A DNA stretch of 64,000 nt from SIAQ01 sp964484265 (lineage in GTDB: Bacteria > Planctomycetota > Planctomycetia > Gemmatales > Gemmataceae): assembly GCA_964484265.1 (NCBI GenBank), contig CAZAFH010000008.1, positions 1 through 64,000 of the forward strand. Direction: 5' to 3'. Made by a program: the position numbers and the translations under genes. Within the stretch, counting starts at the first letter, position 1. The number at the start of each line of letters is the position of its first letter. The notes below the pieces were generated by a model. That model worked only from the letters and a program-made list of their open reading frames with translations, did not search any database and was not told where the DNA came from. Positions 51,896 through 61,377 of this stretch are shown one piece after another.

Positions 51896-54800
51896 ATGCC
51901 ACGCTGCATTTTTTTCGTCACCTTGGTTTTGTTGATTCACCAATCCGCCTTTGCCGACGACTATCGCCCTGCCGAGACCGGCCTGAAGATCATTCCGCTC
52001 GATAGCGATAAAACCGAGTCGTTTCTCTCTGTGCGAGTCGATGCGCTGGGCCGACTGTTCGTCGGCGGACGCCAGGGGCTCTTTGTTTACGAACCCAGCG
52101 CCGATGGCACGTATCAGCCGCGCAAGCTGCTGTATCGCTTTCCCGCGCACTCGTGGGTTTACGACATCGAAATCCGCGGCAATGATCTCTACGCGCTCAC
52201 GCTTAGCGCCCTCTACGTGCTGCCTGATGCCGTATCGAAGCGTGATGGATTGCAGCCGAAGAAGCTACTGTGGGGCGTGCCGAATGGGCATGTGCACCAG
52301 TGCTTTCACTCGCTGGCGTGGGGGCCGGAAGGCGACCTCTACATCGGCATGGGCGATCCGCTCTGGTACTATGGCGATTTCGCTCGGCCCGATCACTGGG
52401 GGTACTGGACGTTCTTCACTCAGCCTGCGGGAACGAAAATCCCCTACCACGGTGTCGGCGGCGTCTTTCGTATCCGGCCCGATGGCACGCGATTCCAGAT
52501 CGTCGCTCGCGGGTTGCGAAATCCATGCGGCATTGCATTCGACCGCGAGTGGAATCTGTTCGCCAACGACAACGACCACGAAGGCCTGCCGGCGATGTAC
52601 GTGCCCGGCCGACTTTTGCACGTGACGCCGCACGCAAACTTTCATTGGCCGCGCGGCTGGATGGCGCACAAGACCCCGGAGCGTGCCGACCTGCTTCAGA
52701 CGATGTTCGACGGCATGGGCCGTGCCGTGCCCGTTGGGCAGAGCTATTACGACGAGACATTTCTGCCCGAGAAATATCGAAACAATCTGCTCATCGCTCG
52801 CTGGTGTACGCGCACGGTCGCCCGCTATCCGCTCGAACCTCGCGGCGCGAGTTTCCAGACGAGCGAAGAACCGGTGCTGATTGGCAAGGATATGGTGAGG
52901 CCCGTCGGCGTTACGGTTGGGCGCGGCGGCCGAATCTTTGCCACGCTCTCGCGCATGTCTCACAACGAAGGTTCGCCCGTTTACCCCAGCGACCTGGTGA
53001 TGATCACGCGATCCGACGACGCGAAGCCCTATGCGTTTGCGCCCTACGATGCCGTGACGGCGAAAGCGGAAAAGCTCTGGGAAGAACTCGGCGATCCCTC
53101 GTGGCAGCGGCGCTACCGCGCCCACATCGAATTGACTCGTCGCGGCGGTGCGATCTTCAAGGACGCGAACAAAAGACTCGCCGGTATCAAAGCCGACAAT
53201 CCCGCTCTGCCATCGTTGATCTGGCTAGCGGCTCAGAGCGGCGCCGGCAGCCTGAATCTGATTTCGCTAATCGCCCACCCGAATCCGCGAGTGCGAGCGC
53301 AGACGATTCGCGCGTTGACCGAATTCCCCGATCAGCTTCGAGGCGAGCCGATCTTCACGCCCAGCCTGCAGGACCCGGATCCGCACGTGCAGCACGCTGC
53401 GGTGCTCGCGCATTTTTCGCGGAAGGTGCAATGGGACCGCGCCATCGGCCAGGTGATCGAACGCAGTCCGGCCCGCAGCGATGACACCTACCTCCGCCAG
53501 GCCGCGACTTTGCTGCTCGCGGACCGAGCGACACTCAAGGAACTCGAATCGCTCTGCACCAGCCGCGACGTGGCGACGCGCCTGGCCGGCGTGCTCGCGA
53601 TCGGGTCGAAGCTGACGATACCCGCGCCGCACATGCCGATTCGGCCGAATCTGCCGCTCGCCGCCTGGCGTGAAGAGTCGGCCTATCTCATCGATTACGC
53701 GGACGGCAAGCTCGACCTTCGCAAGACCGGGCGGTTGGGGACATATACCGTTGCCGAGCACTGGAAAGCCGACATGCATACTGTCGAGCAGGAACTGATG
53801 TTCAAACGCCTTCGAAGCATGCTGACCGATGACGACGAAAAGATTCGGCTGCAATCTGCGTTCTACCTGTCTCTGCTGAATGACGCGCGATCAGAACCGG
53901 AAGTGGCCAAGGTCCGAACGGCGAGCATCGAACGCAAGCTGGCGCTGGCACCGATCAAGGCGATCTCGGAGGTCTGGGCAGTCGGCCCGTTCTTCGATGG
54001 CAAGGCTGGGTTCGATGCCGTGCATCCGCCGGAGAAATCCGCCATCGATCTCGCAGCGACTTATTCATCCGCAGACAAGAAGAAGTTCGTATGGACGCCG
54101 ATCAAGCCTGGCAAACGCCATTTCCAGCTCGACCAGATTTTTGGCGTCTGCGATCAGTCGTCCTTCTACGCAACGACTCGCCTTGAAAGCTCGACGAAAC
54201 AACGCGTGCAGCTTCTCGTTGGCTCGGATGATGGCGTGAAAGTTTGGCTCAACGGCAAACTTGCATTCGCAAATCCCGTGTCGCGCGCTGCCCTGCCGTT
54301 CCAGGACGTCGTGCCTCTCGAACTTGAACCAGGCGGCAATGATCTGCTCGTTCGCGTCAACAACATTTCCGGCGAGTGCGGCCTGTACCTCCACGTACGC
54401 CACCTCCACCCTGTTACTCTTCGGCTACCCGAGAAACTCACGACAGCGACTCTCGCGGATCGGCTCAAGAACGCCGACAAAACCACCGGCGTGACCAAGG
54501 AATTCCTCGACGTCAACTGGACCGAGGCGGCGGCGGCCGGCGACGCCAAACGAGGCCGGCAACTTTTCGAATCGCTCGCCTGCGCGAAGTGCCACGCCGT
54601 CACGCCCGATGCAAACGTTATTGGCGGGCCGAGTCTGGCCGACGCTCGGAAGCGATTCACGGTTCCGTACCTCGTCGAATCGATCCTGCTTCCAAGCAAG
54701 CAGATCTCGCCAGTATTCAAGGCGACCTATATCGAAATGAAATCGGGAATGGTGCTGACGGGTTTGGTCATCAACGAGACGGCCGAGAAGATTGAGTTGT

Positions 54801-54952
54801 TGCTGCCAGACGCCAACAGGCGCACGATCTTGCCCAAGGAGATCGAGACGCGCCGACTGATCGAGCAATCGCCGATGCCGGCAGGCATCGTTCGTCGTCC
54901 GGAAGAACTGCGCGACCTCCTGGCGTTTTTGCTTGGCGGCGACATGAAGTGA
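51896..54952 (+). CDS. large secreted propeller/HEAT/heme protein (TIGR02603-type heme-binding domain)
   Basis: 1018 residues from ATG 51896; a signal peptide is present (CIFFVTLVLLIHQSAFADD). The domain order is a sugar-dehydrogenase-like propeller (SVRVDALGRLFVGGRQGLFVYE, GRLLHVTPHANFHWPRGW) to about residue 390, and HEAT-like helices (RVRAQTIRALTEFPDQL) to about 680. A PA14-like sandwich follows (LVGSDDGVKVWLNGKLAFAN). A C-terminal heme domain has one CxxCH (ACAKCHAVTPDANVIGGPSL) and SIL..K...F..TY...SG. This arrangement is specific to planctomycetes and Verrucomicrobia and is probably periplasmic. It sits just after the frameshifted HNH gene. Confidence 0.9.
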   Translation: MPRCIFFVTLVLLIHQSAFADDYRPAETGLKIIPLDSDKTESFLSVRVDALGRLFVGGRQGLFVYEPSADGTYQPRKLLYRFPAHSWVYDIEIRGNDLYALTLSALYVLPDAVSKRDGLQPKKLLWGVPNGHVHQCFHSLAWGPEGDLYIGMGDPLWYYGDFARPDHWGYWTFFTQPAGTKIPYHGVGGVFRIRPDGTRFQIVARGLRNPCGIAFDREWNLFANDNDHEGLPAMYVPGRLLHVTPHANFHWPRGWMAHKTPERADLLQTMFDGMGRAVPVGQSYYDETFLPEKYRNNLLIARWCTRTVARYPLEPRGASFQTSEEPVLIGKDMVRPVGVTVGRGGRIFATLSRMSHNEGSPVYPSDLVMITRSDDAKPYAFAPYDAVTAKAEKLWEELGDPSWQRRYRAHIELTRRGGAIFKDANKRLAGIKADNPALPSLIWLAAQSGAGSLNLISLIAHPNPRVRAQTIRALTEFPDQLRGEPIFTPSLQDPDPHVQHAAVLAHFSRKVQWDRAIGQVIERSPARSDDTYLRQAATLLLADRATLKELESLCTSRDVATRLAGVLAIGSKLTIPAPHMPIRPNLPLAAWREESAYLIDYADGKLDLRKTGRLGTYTVAEHWKADMHTVEQELMFKRLRSMLTDDDEKIRLQSAFYLSLLNDARSEPEVAKVRTASIERKLALAPIKAISEVWAVGPFFDGKAGFDAVHPPEKSAIDLAATYSSADKKKFVWTPIKPGKRHFQLDQIFGVCDQSSFYATTRLESSTKQRVQLLVGSDDGVKVWLNGKLAFANPVSRAALPFQDVVPLELEPGGNDLLVRVNNISGECGLYLHVRHLHPVTLRLPEKLTTATLADRLKNADKTTGVTKEFLDVNWTEAAAAGDAKRGRQLFESLACAKCHAVTPDANVIGGPSLADARKRFTVPYLVESILLPSKQISPVFKATYIEMKSGMVLTGLVINETAEKIELLLPDANRRTILPKEIETRRLIEQSPMPAGIVRRPEELRDLLAFLLGGDMK

Positions 54953-55051
54953 GTCGTTTACGGGTTTGACGCTATACTCACGATTGAAATCGAATCGATC
55001 GAGTTTCACACGATCGCCAGAGGCGAGCGGCTAAACCAATTCGGAGCTACC

Positions 55052-56269
55052 ATGACTCAACACCTCATCACCGCCGACCGAATTTGGGATGGCACGGGGA
55101 ACTCGCCCCGCGCGCGGCCCGTCGTCAAGATCGCCGGCGACCGCATCGAGAGTATCGAAACCTCGTTGCTCGTGCCGAAGACCTGTTCGGGTGAAATCGC
55201 TGACTTCCCAGGCTGTACGATTATGCCAGGCATGATCGATACGCACGTGCATCTCGTCATGTCGGCCCGGCCGACGAACGAGGAGATCATCGACCAGGTG
55301 ACGCGTGAGACCGATGCCGAGCGGATCGCGAGAATCGCCGCCAGCGCCGCCAGCGCCCTTCACGCGGGACTGACGACGGTGCGCGACTGCGGCGGAACGA
55401 AGAATCACGTGCAGATCGTTCGCGATCGCATTCGCCGCAGCGAACTCGTCGGCGCCGACATCGTCGCATGCGGTTCGCCAATCACGACGACGCTGGGGCA
55501 CTGCCATTGGCTAGGCCTGGTGGCCGACACGTATGACGAAGTCGAGGCCGCCGCTCGCAAGATGCTTGATGAGGATGCGGATTTTCTGAAAGTGATGGCG
55601 ACCGGCGGCAACATGACAGCGACCTCCGACCCGATGAAAGCCCAGTACGACCCACGCACGCTCTACCGTATCGCTCAGATGGGGCGCGATGCCGACAAAC
55701 ACGCCGCCGCCCACGTGCTGAGCCGGGTGGCGCTGCCCTCGGTCGTGGCAGCGAATTATCGCACGATCGAGCATTGCGACTGGCGTGTCGAGGAATTTCG
55801 CTACGAGTTCGATCCCGAATTGGCCAAGAAAATTATCGATCAGAACCAATTCGTAGGCCTGACGATGTCGGGCCTGGCGAGGCGTGCCTTCCTTCCCGAG
55901 GTCAATACGCTCGGCATCGGTCCGGTCAAACGGCTTGACGCTCGATTCGCCTGCGAACGCCAAATGATCGACGCCGGCATCCGCTACACGATCCATTCCG
56001 ACGCCGGCGTCAGGCTCTGCCCCATCGATCGCTTTGCACTCGGACTGCGCGCGGCAGAACGCGAACTCAAACTCACCCCCACGGAGATCCTTCGCGCGGT
56101 CACGTCCACCGCGGCCGAGGCGATCTGTCTGCCCGATCGCGGCATATTGACTGCGGGCAAGCGCGCTGACCTGATCGTCGTAGAGGGCGATCCAACTACC
56201 GACTTGACCTGCCTGGAAAAAGTCCGCGCCGTGATGAAGGCCGGCGCATGGTGTCATCTGGATAAATAA
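55052..56269 (+). CDS. metal-dependent amidohydrolase (imidazolonepropionase-like)
   Basis: 405 residues. The N-terminal beta sandwich leads to the H-x-H motif in GMIDTHVHLVMS, then FLKVMATGG (Lys bridge), HAAAHVLSR and IEHCDWR (later His ligands), and YTIHSDAGV with the catalytic Asp. The C-terminal strand ends GKRADLIVVEGDP. It is cytosolic, as no signal is present. The family includes prolidase-like, imidazolonepropionase and other hydrolases of C-N bonds; the substrate is not fixed. GGAGC precedes the ATG. It probably leads the short DUF3052 and B3/4 genes. Confidence 0.9.
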   Translation: MTQHLITADRIWDGTGNSPRARPVVKIAGDRIESIETSLLVPKTCSGEIADFPGCTIMPGMIDTHVHLVMSARPTNEEIIDQVTRETDAERIARIAASAASALHAGLTTVRDCGGTKNHVQIVRDRIRRSELVGADIVACGSPITTTLGHCHWLGLVADTYDEVEAAARKMLDEDADFLKVMATGGNMTATSDPMKAQYDPRTLYRIAQMGRDADKHAAAHVLSRVALPSVVAANYRTIEHCDWRVEEFRYEFDPELAKKIIDQNQFVGLTMSGLARRAFLPEVNTLGIGPVKRLDARFACERQMIDAGIRYTIHSDAGVRLCPIDRFALGLRAAERELKLTPTEILRAVTSTAAEAICLPDRGILTAGKRADLIVVEGDPTTDLTCLEKVRAVMKAGAWCHLDK

Positions 56270-56308
56270 TGTTCTCGGGCGTGAGCCAAAAGATCACGAG
56301 GTGTCCAG

Positions 56309-56716
56309 ATGTCCGCCGGTTACTCAGGTACGCCGTTAGCCAAGAAACTCGGTTTCAAGGCAGGCATGCGTGTTTTCCTGGACAATCCACCCGCAAACTA
56401 CGTCGATCTCGTGGCGCCTCTGCCTGACGATTTCGCATTCGTCGAATCGATGTCGTCCCAACCGGACATGATTCACTTCTTTGCGAATGACTTGAAACAC
56501 CTGACGAAGAAGCTTACCAGCTACGTCAAGAAGATTCAGTCGAATGGCGTAATATGGGTGTCTTGGCCGAAGAAAGCGTCGAAGATACCGACCGACGTCA
56601 CGGAGGACCGCATTCGCGAGCTGGCGATTTCGCTTGGGTGGGTCGATGTGAAGGTATGCGCGGTCGATGAGATCTGGTCCGGGTTAAAGCTAGTGGTGCC
56701 GGTGAAAGATAGGTGA
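56309..56716 (+). CDS. DUF3052 family protein
   Basis: 135 residues. GYSGTPLAKKLGFKAGMRV is the family's usual opening. The central DMIHFFANDLKHLTKKLTSYVKKI and GVIWVSWPKKASKIPTDVTEDRIRELA form a Rossmann-like C-terminal part. DUF3052 is widespread and of unknown function. It starts 40 bp after the amidohydrolase and is 3 bp from the next gene, so an operon is likely. Confidence 0.92.
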   Translation: MSAGYSGTPLAKKLGFKAGMRVFLDNPPANYVDLVAPLPDDFAFVESMSSQPDMIHFFANDLKHLTKKLTSYVKKIQSNGVIWVSWPKKASKIPTDVTEDRIRELAISLGWVDVKVCAVDEIWSGLKLVVPVKDR

Positions 56717-56719
56717 TAC

Positions 56720-57358
56720 ATGGTTGAGGATCTCACAGTTACGATTGAGCCGCATCCGCTTCTGGAAACGTGCGTGTTCACGACGAGCTTTCCGAGGCCG
56801 ATCGGCGAAATGCCGACGCCCGCGGCGATATTGTCGTTGCTCGCTATCGATGCAGCCGTGCCTCTGCAAAGCGATGACGGCGTGCGCGACGCAGTGCGGG
56901 CGATGCTTCGGCACGGCGGATTCAAACCGGCGGGACGCAGCAAACCGGCTTCGGAGTATCTGGTTCGCGCGGTGAGCGATGGCAGCCTGGGTTCGATCAA
57001 CGCAGCCGTCGATGCGTGCAACATCGTGTCGCTGCATAGCGGCTTGCCTATCAGCGTCGTCGATTTGGCGAAGGCATCGCCGCCGTTCCGCATTGCGATC
57101 GCGCCGGCGGGATCGTCGTACGTATTCAACTCTGCCGGCCAGGTGATCGACATCGCCGGCCTCGTTTGTTTATGCGATGCCCAAGGACCGACGGGCAACG
57201 CCGTCAAGGACGCCCAGCGAACCAAGACCGACGCTGCCACGACGCGAACGCTGAGCGTCATCTGGGGCGCGACGGCTCTGTCAGGCCGCGCCGATCAGGC
57301 GATGGCATGGTATCGGCAACTGCTGGAATCGATGGGAGCGGCGACGACAAAGATTTGA
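56720..57358 (+). CDS. B3/B4 tRNA-binding-domain protein (PheT-like editing fold)
   Basis: 212 residues. It contains the stand-alone B3/4 domain seen in the beta subunit of phenylalanyl-tRNA synthetase: AAVDACNIVSLHSGLPISVVDL, with RSKPASEYLVRAV before it and VCLCDAQGPTGNAVKDAQRTKT after it. In PheT this domain edits mischarged tyrosyl-tRNA. Stand-alone versions may act as trans-editing deacylases. This is family knowledge; the actual substrate is not visible. It follows the DUF3052 gene with a 3-bp gap, so the pair is likely co-translated. Confidence 0.92.
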   Translation: MVEDLTVTIEPHPLLETCVFTTSFPRPIGEMPTPAAILSLLAIDAAVPLQSDDGVRDAVRAMLRHGGFKPAGRSKPASEYLVRAVSDGSLGSINAAVDACNIVSLHSGLPISVVDLAKASPPFRIAIAPAGSSYVFNSAGQVIDIAGLVCLCDAQGPTGNAVKDAQRTKTDAATTRTLSVIWGATALSGRADQAMAWYRQLLESMGAATTKI

Positions 57359-57381
57359 ATGTCCAGCTTGTTTCGATATAG

Positions 57382-57399
57382 CCCGCCATTTATGGCGGG
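57382..57399. terminator. hairpin between convergent genes
   Basis: CCCGCCAT (57382-57389), loop TT, ATGGCGGG (57392-57399) make a perfect 8-bp stem between the B3/4 gene and the convergent pseudokinase gene. No T run. The core resembles the stem at 49717-49742. Confidence 0.6.
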
Positions 57400-57435
57400 T
57401 GCGCCGGGACCGGCCATGAATGGCGATCTCTATCG

Positions 57436-60400
57436 TCACGCTGACCGCCTCAGCGGTGATTCGCTCGCGCCGTGTTCGCGGATATATTTCAGCAGGCGGT
57501 CCCACGCCTCGGCATTAGGCGGGATCGCATCGGCGGCGCTATTCAGGTCGGCCAGCAATTCATTCACGTCGCGATATCCCTGATCGCCATCGGCAGCCAG
57601 GCGGAACAATACCGAGACCAGCGCATCGGGCAGCGGCTTCGTCTTCGGGCCCTTCCGCACTCCAGCGGGCGTACACCAACTCGACGCGATTCGGCCCAGC
57701 GCGCGTAGATCCTCGCGCATGCTTGGTTCGTCGTCGGTCTGCGAGCCGACAAGCCACGCCGGTTCGCCGAGGCCGCGAATTTTGAGAACGCCTTCCCCCG
57801 TCAAGAGCAGCGAATCCTCGCTGAGATGACCATGCACCAGCCCCGCGCGATGCCCGGCCGCCAGCCCTTGGGCAGCTTGCGTGAGCAATCGCCAGCAGAC
57901 ACCTGGCGCGGCGGCGAGGGGCGGCCAATCGACGGCCGTCAGTCCCGTCAGCCATTCTTGCAAAACTGCCGGACGGCCGGCGAGTTCGAATACGTCCAGC
58001 GTATTGCCAACATGAGGATCGTTGAGCATCGCCTGGCGGAAGTGCTTGCGAAAATCCTCGGGCTTGAGCGGATCCGCAAGGTCGCCTTCGGACAAATGGC
58101 GCAATACCGCTTCGACGCCGCGGCGAGGATCAAACACGCGATAGGCGGTTTCATGCGGCGATGTTCGCAGCCGATCGATGACCCGGACCGGCCCGAGCAT
58201 GAGGCCCGCGAGATTGCCCGTCTCGATCAACGCGAGCTGGTACAGCGTAATCACGCCGCTTGCGAGCAGCACCTGACGGAGTGATCGGCGTTGCCGGCGT
58301 GCTTCTGCCAGTAGCGCGGTGAGCGTGTCGCCGTCGATGAGTTGCGCGTCGCGCATCAGCCGGCCCAGGCGGTCATCGCCATGTTCGCCTGGCGGCTTGA
58401 GGGCGAGAATGCTCCGGCCCGTTGGGATGATTCCGGGTTCGCCGTCCTCGTCCGCCGATTCGGTCGCCGCGGGAACGGGCAGGATTGCGGGTTCGTCGAG
58501 TTTCGGCGCCTCGCCGGGAACCAGCGGGATGCCTGCGAGATCGCGAAGTTTTCGCCGATACCATTCACGCATGTCCACGAGGTGGCGGTCTATTTCCTCG
58601 CGGCGATCGGCGACATCGCGTTCCTGCTGTTGCAATTCTTCCGCGTGCTGGGCTAGCCTTTGCGATTCGGCGTTGATGACGCGCGCCTGCTCGTGAACCT
58701 GGGCCTGCTTGCGCTCGAGGCGGTTCTCGCCCCGCGCGAGGCTGCGGCGCAACTCGGCGATTTGGCCTTGCCATTCAACGAGGTGCTGTTTGAAGGCGGC
58801 CAGCGCGAGACGATGTTCGTCATGCCGTTGGCGTAGGGACTGTTCGTGCGTTTGCAGTTCTTCGAGGTCGTTTTGCAGCTTGCCTCGTAGCTGAGTGAGA
58901 TCGTCCTGGCATTGGCGAACGTATTGGTGGATCTCGCCGAGGTGATTCCGCAACTGCTCGCGTGCCAAACCGAGACGCTCGGCAACAGCGCCGGCGCGGC
59001 TCTCGGCTTCGGGCAGATTCTCCACGAGAGATTGTGCCTCGGCACGGATGGCGTCGTACTCGGCACGGGACTTGGCGAGGTCTTCAAGCGCTTGCCGCTG
59101 CTCGGCCTGGAATTCTTCGCGTTCCCGTGCGTGGGCCTGGCGCTGCACGGAGACGAGGTTCATCTGCTCCTGGAAGCGATCCTCGAAGCCCGCGATTTCC
59201 GAGTGCTTTTGCTGAAGGGTCTGGGCTTTCGTTTCGAGTTCAGTCCGCCAGGTTTCCAGCTGGGTCTTGAGCGATTGCTCGCGCTCGGTGATTTCGGCGC
59301 TCTTCGCTTCGATCGCCGCTCCCCGTTCCTCCATTTCGCCGACGAGACGTTCGATCTCGGCGTGGCGTGCATCGATTTCCTCGGATCGTTTGCGAAGCTG
59401 TTCCTGAAACGCGGCGCCGGCCTCCTCGCGTTCGAGCAGGTTCACGCTGCGTTGCTGAAGCGAATTGCGTTCGAGATCGAGACGATCCCGCGTTTCGGCA
59501 AGCTGGCTCATTCGGCTATGCAATAGCGATTCCGTCTCCGCGAGCTGGCTTCGGCCTGTTTCGAGGTCCTTCGCTTGCTGCTCGAGCAACAGCCGATCCG
59601 CATTGATTTTTTCCTGCGCAATCTTCATCTGCCGAACGGCTGCCTCCATGGCGGCACCGCGCTCGGCCCATTGCTTCTGCTCGCGTGCTCGATTGTCCTG
59701 CTCGGCACACATCTCGGCTTCGAGCTGTTTCAATCCTTCCTCCTTACTCGTCAGATCTTCTTCGAGCACGCGCAGGCGTTCACGTTCGCCATCGAGCTGT
59801 TCTTCGCGTTTGCGAACATCTTCGCGCATGCGTTCCAGTCTGCCTCGTAGGATGGTCAGCGTGGCCTGCTGGCCCTCGACTGCGGCGGTTCGTTCGACCA
59901 GGTCGCGGTTCTGCGCATCTTGCTCCTGCTTCTGCTTGCCGAGACGTTCCGCTTCCTCTGTCAATTCAGTTCGCCAGGCGTCAAGCTTGGCGACTTGCTC
60001 CGCGAGTTCGGCGCTATCTTCCCGCAGCTCATCGCGTTGCTTGGCGATGGCGGCAGCGTCCGTGGCATGCTCCGTTCTCTGCGATTCGAGTTCCCCTTGC
60101 AACCGATTGAGCCGTAGCACGTCCGCTTCATACTGCTTGGTTTTGCTCTCCAATTCGGATACACGATCCGCAAGCTTTTTCTCGCGCAGGATGAGGTCGC
60201 CCAGTTTGGCGTCGGTGTCTGCTTCCGATTGCTTTAGCCGATCTTCGAAGGCGCGGCGTTCCTGCTCCAGTTTGAGCGTGCGTTGGGTCAATTCATTTTC
60301 GCGTCGTTCGATGGCCTCGTGCTGGGCGCGATCGCGCTGGCGACGTTCCGCAAATTCTTGCTCGTCGAACCGCAGCTTCTTCTCGCGTTCGTCGAGTTCG

Positions 60401-61134
60401 ATGCGCGTCTTTTCAAGCTCCTCCTGCATTAGAGCCTGGCGATCGCGGCGATCCTGGTAATGCTCGAAGAACTGCCGGCGAAGGTCAGCCAATTCCTGTC
60501 TCGCAGCTGTCAGTTCGGCTTTTTGGTGCTCGATCTCGACGGCATGCTCTTCGAGCAGATGCTCGCGCCGGCCAAGCTCGCGCTTCAGACTCGTGCGTTC
60601 CGCTTCCCAACCGGGCGACGTATGCGCATGGACAGCGGCGAGTTGCTGCTCCTCGAATGCCTTTTTCTCGTTCTGGAATTTCAACAACTGGGAACGGAAC
60701 TGGTCAAGCTTCTGTTGCAAGGAATGCTGCGCTTGCTCGATCGCCGGCGAAGATATCGGACGCACCGGCTGAATGTGCGGCAATAACTCCACGGAGCCGA
60801 TCCTGACGCTGTCTCCATCGCCAAGCTCGTATTGTTGCGGGCATGGCTCGCCATTTACGGAAATCACCTGAGCCGATGTGAAGCGGCGCAGGCGGACACC
60901 ATGAGGATGCCTGGCGAAACTGCACAAGATCGGTGGAGCGTCAGCGCTCAATCGCAGATCGCAGCCGACGGCACTGCCGATGAGAAATTCGACGCCATCG
61001 AGTTCGTAGGTGACGGCGCGAGCGCCGGCTTGCCGAACATCGATTTGGACGTTGGGAAGATGGTGAGTCCAGGAGTTTTCGTCAAGTTGGGGAGCAGCCG
61101 CCATGCCGATTTCGCCCCGTGAGGGTGGTTCCAT
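57436..61134 (-). CDS. giant FHA, coiled-coil and pseudokinase protein
   Basis: 1232 residues (ATG 61104 would give 1222; the two starts are hard to separate). The N-terminal 110 residues look like a degenerate FHA domain (VEFLIGSAVGCDLRLS ... VISVNGEPCPQQYELGDGDSVRIG), without a clear S-x-x-H motif. About residues 125-870 are an uninterrupted coiled coil rich in E, R, Q and L. The C-terminal 270 residues resemble a Ser/Thr kinase. The HRD position is HGHLSEDS (residue 1101 on), the DFG position is IRGLGEP and the ATP-lysine strand reads VEAVLRHL. All three catalytic signatures are lost, so it should be a pseudokinase. It is cytosolic and likely a filament or scaffold reading a phosphosignal. 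Confidence 0.9.
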   Translation of the reverse strand: MEPPSRGEIGMAAAPQLDENSWTHHLPNVQIDVRQAGARAVTYELDGVEFLIGSAVGCDLRLSADAPPILCSFARHPHGVRLRRFTSAQVISVNGEPCPQQYELGDGDSVRIGSVELLPHIQPVRPISSPAIEQAQHSLQQKLDQFRSQLLKFQNEKKAFEEQQLAAVHAHTSPGWEAERTSLKRELGRREHLLEEHAVEIEHQKAELTAARQELADLRRQFFEHYQDRRDRQALMQEELEKTRIELDEREKKLRFDEQEFAERRQRDRAQHEAIERRENELTQRTLKLEQERRAFEDRLKQSEADTDAKLGDLILREKKLADRVSELESKTKQYEADVLRLNRLQGELESQRTEHATDAAAIAKQRDELREDSAELAEQVAKLDAWRTELTEEAERLGKQKQEQDAQNRDLVERTAAVEGQQATLTILRGRLERMREDVRKREEQLDGERERLRVLEEDLTSKEEGLKQLEAEMCAEQDNRAREQKQWAERGAAMEAAVRQMKIAQEKINADRLLLEQQAKDLETGRSQLAETESLLHSRMSQLAETRDRLDLERNSLQQRSVNLLEREEAGAAFQEQLRKRSEEIDARHAEIERLVGEMEERGAAIEAKSAEITEREQSLKTQLETWRTELETKAQTLQQKHSEIAGFEDRFQEQMNLVSVQRQAHAREREEFQAEQRQALEDLAKSRAEYDAIRAEAQSLVENLPEAESRAGAVAERLGLAREQLRNHLGEIHQYVRQCQDDLTQLRGKLQNDLEELQTHEQSLRQRHDEHRLALAAFKQHLVEWQGQIAELRRSLARGENRLERKQAQVHEQARVINAESQRLAQHAEELQQQERDVADRREEIDRHLVDMREWYRRKLRDLAGIPLVPGEAPKLDEPAILPVPAATESADEDGEPGIIPTGRSILALKPPGEHGDDRLGRLMRDAQLIDGDTLTALLAEARRQRRSLRQVLLASGVITLYQLALIETGNLAGLMLGPVRVIDRLRTSPHETAYRVFDPRRGVEAVLRHLSEGDLADPLKPEDFRKHFRQAMLNDPHVGNTLDVFELAGRPAVLQEWLTGLTAVDWPPLAAAPGVCWRLLTQAAQGLAAGHRAGLVHGHLSEDSLLLTGEGVLKIRGLGEPAWLVGSQTDDEPSMREDLRALGRIASSWCTPAGVRKGPKTKPLPDALVSVLFRLAADGDQGYRDVNELLADLNSAADAIPPNAEAWDRLLKYIREHGASESPLRRSA

Positions 61135-61377
61135 CCACCATATTCGCGCGAAACGCGCAGAAGTCCACGTGGGATAAAAACCTATTCCGGCAAAAAATGG
61201 AATAGCGGTTTTTGTGCGGAACCGTTCCTGAGAGCGTCAGCATTCACCAGGGACAGAATCCATCGGGCAATCGGATTGACAAAACGACATTTCTTTTCGC
61301 TGGACACGGTATGCATTTGCCGGGTAGAATTTAATCATTGAATTATTTCATCGTTCTAATCCGATCGGACTCGTCAG

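Noticed and set aside
59465..60460. 331-residue Ser/Arg-rich open frame on the plus strand
   Set aside because: It is the complement of the coiled-coil region of the pseudokinase protein; its low-complexity S/R/C composition mirrors the E/R/Q/L codons of that gene.
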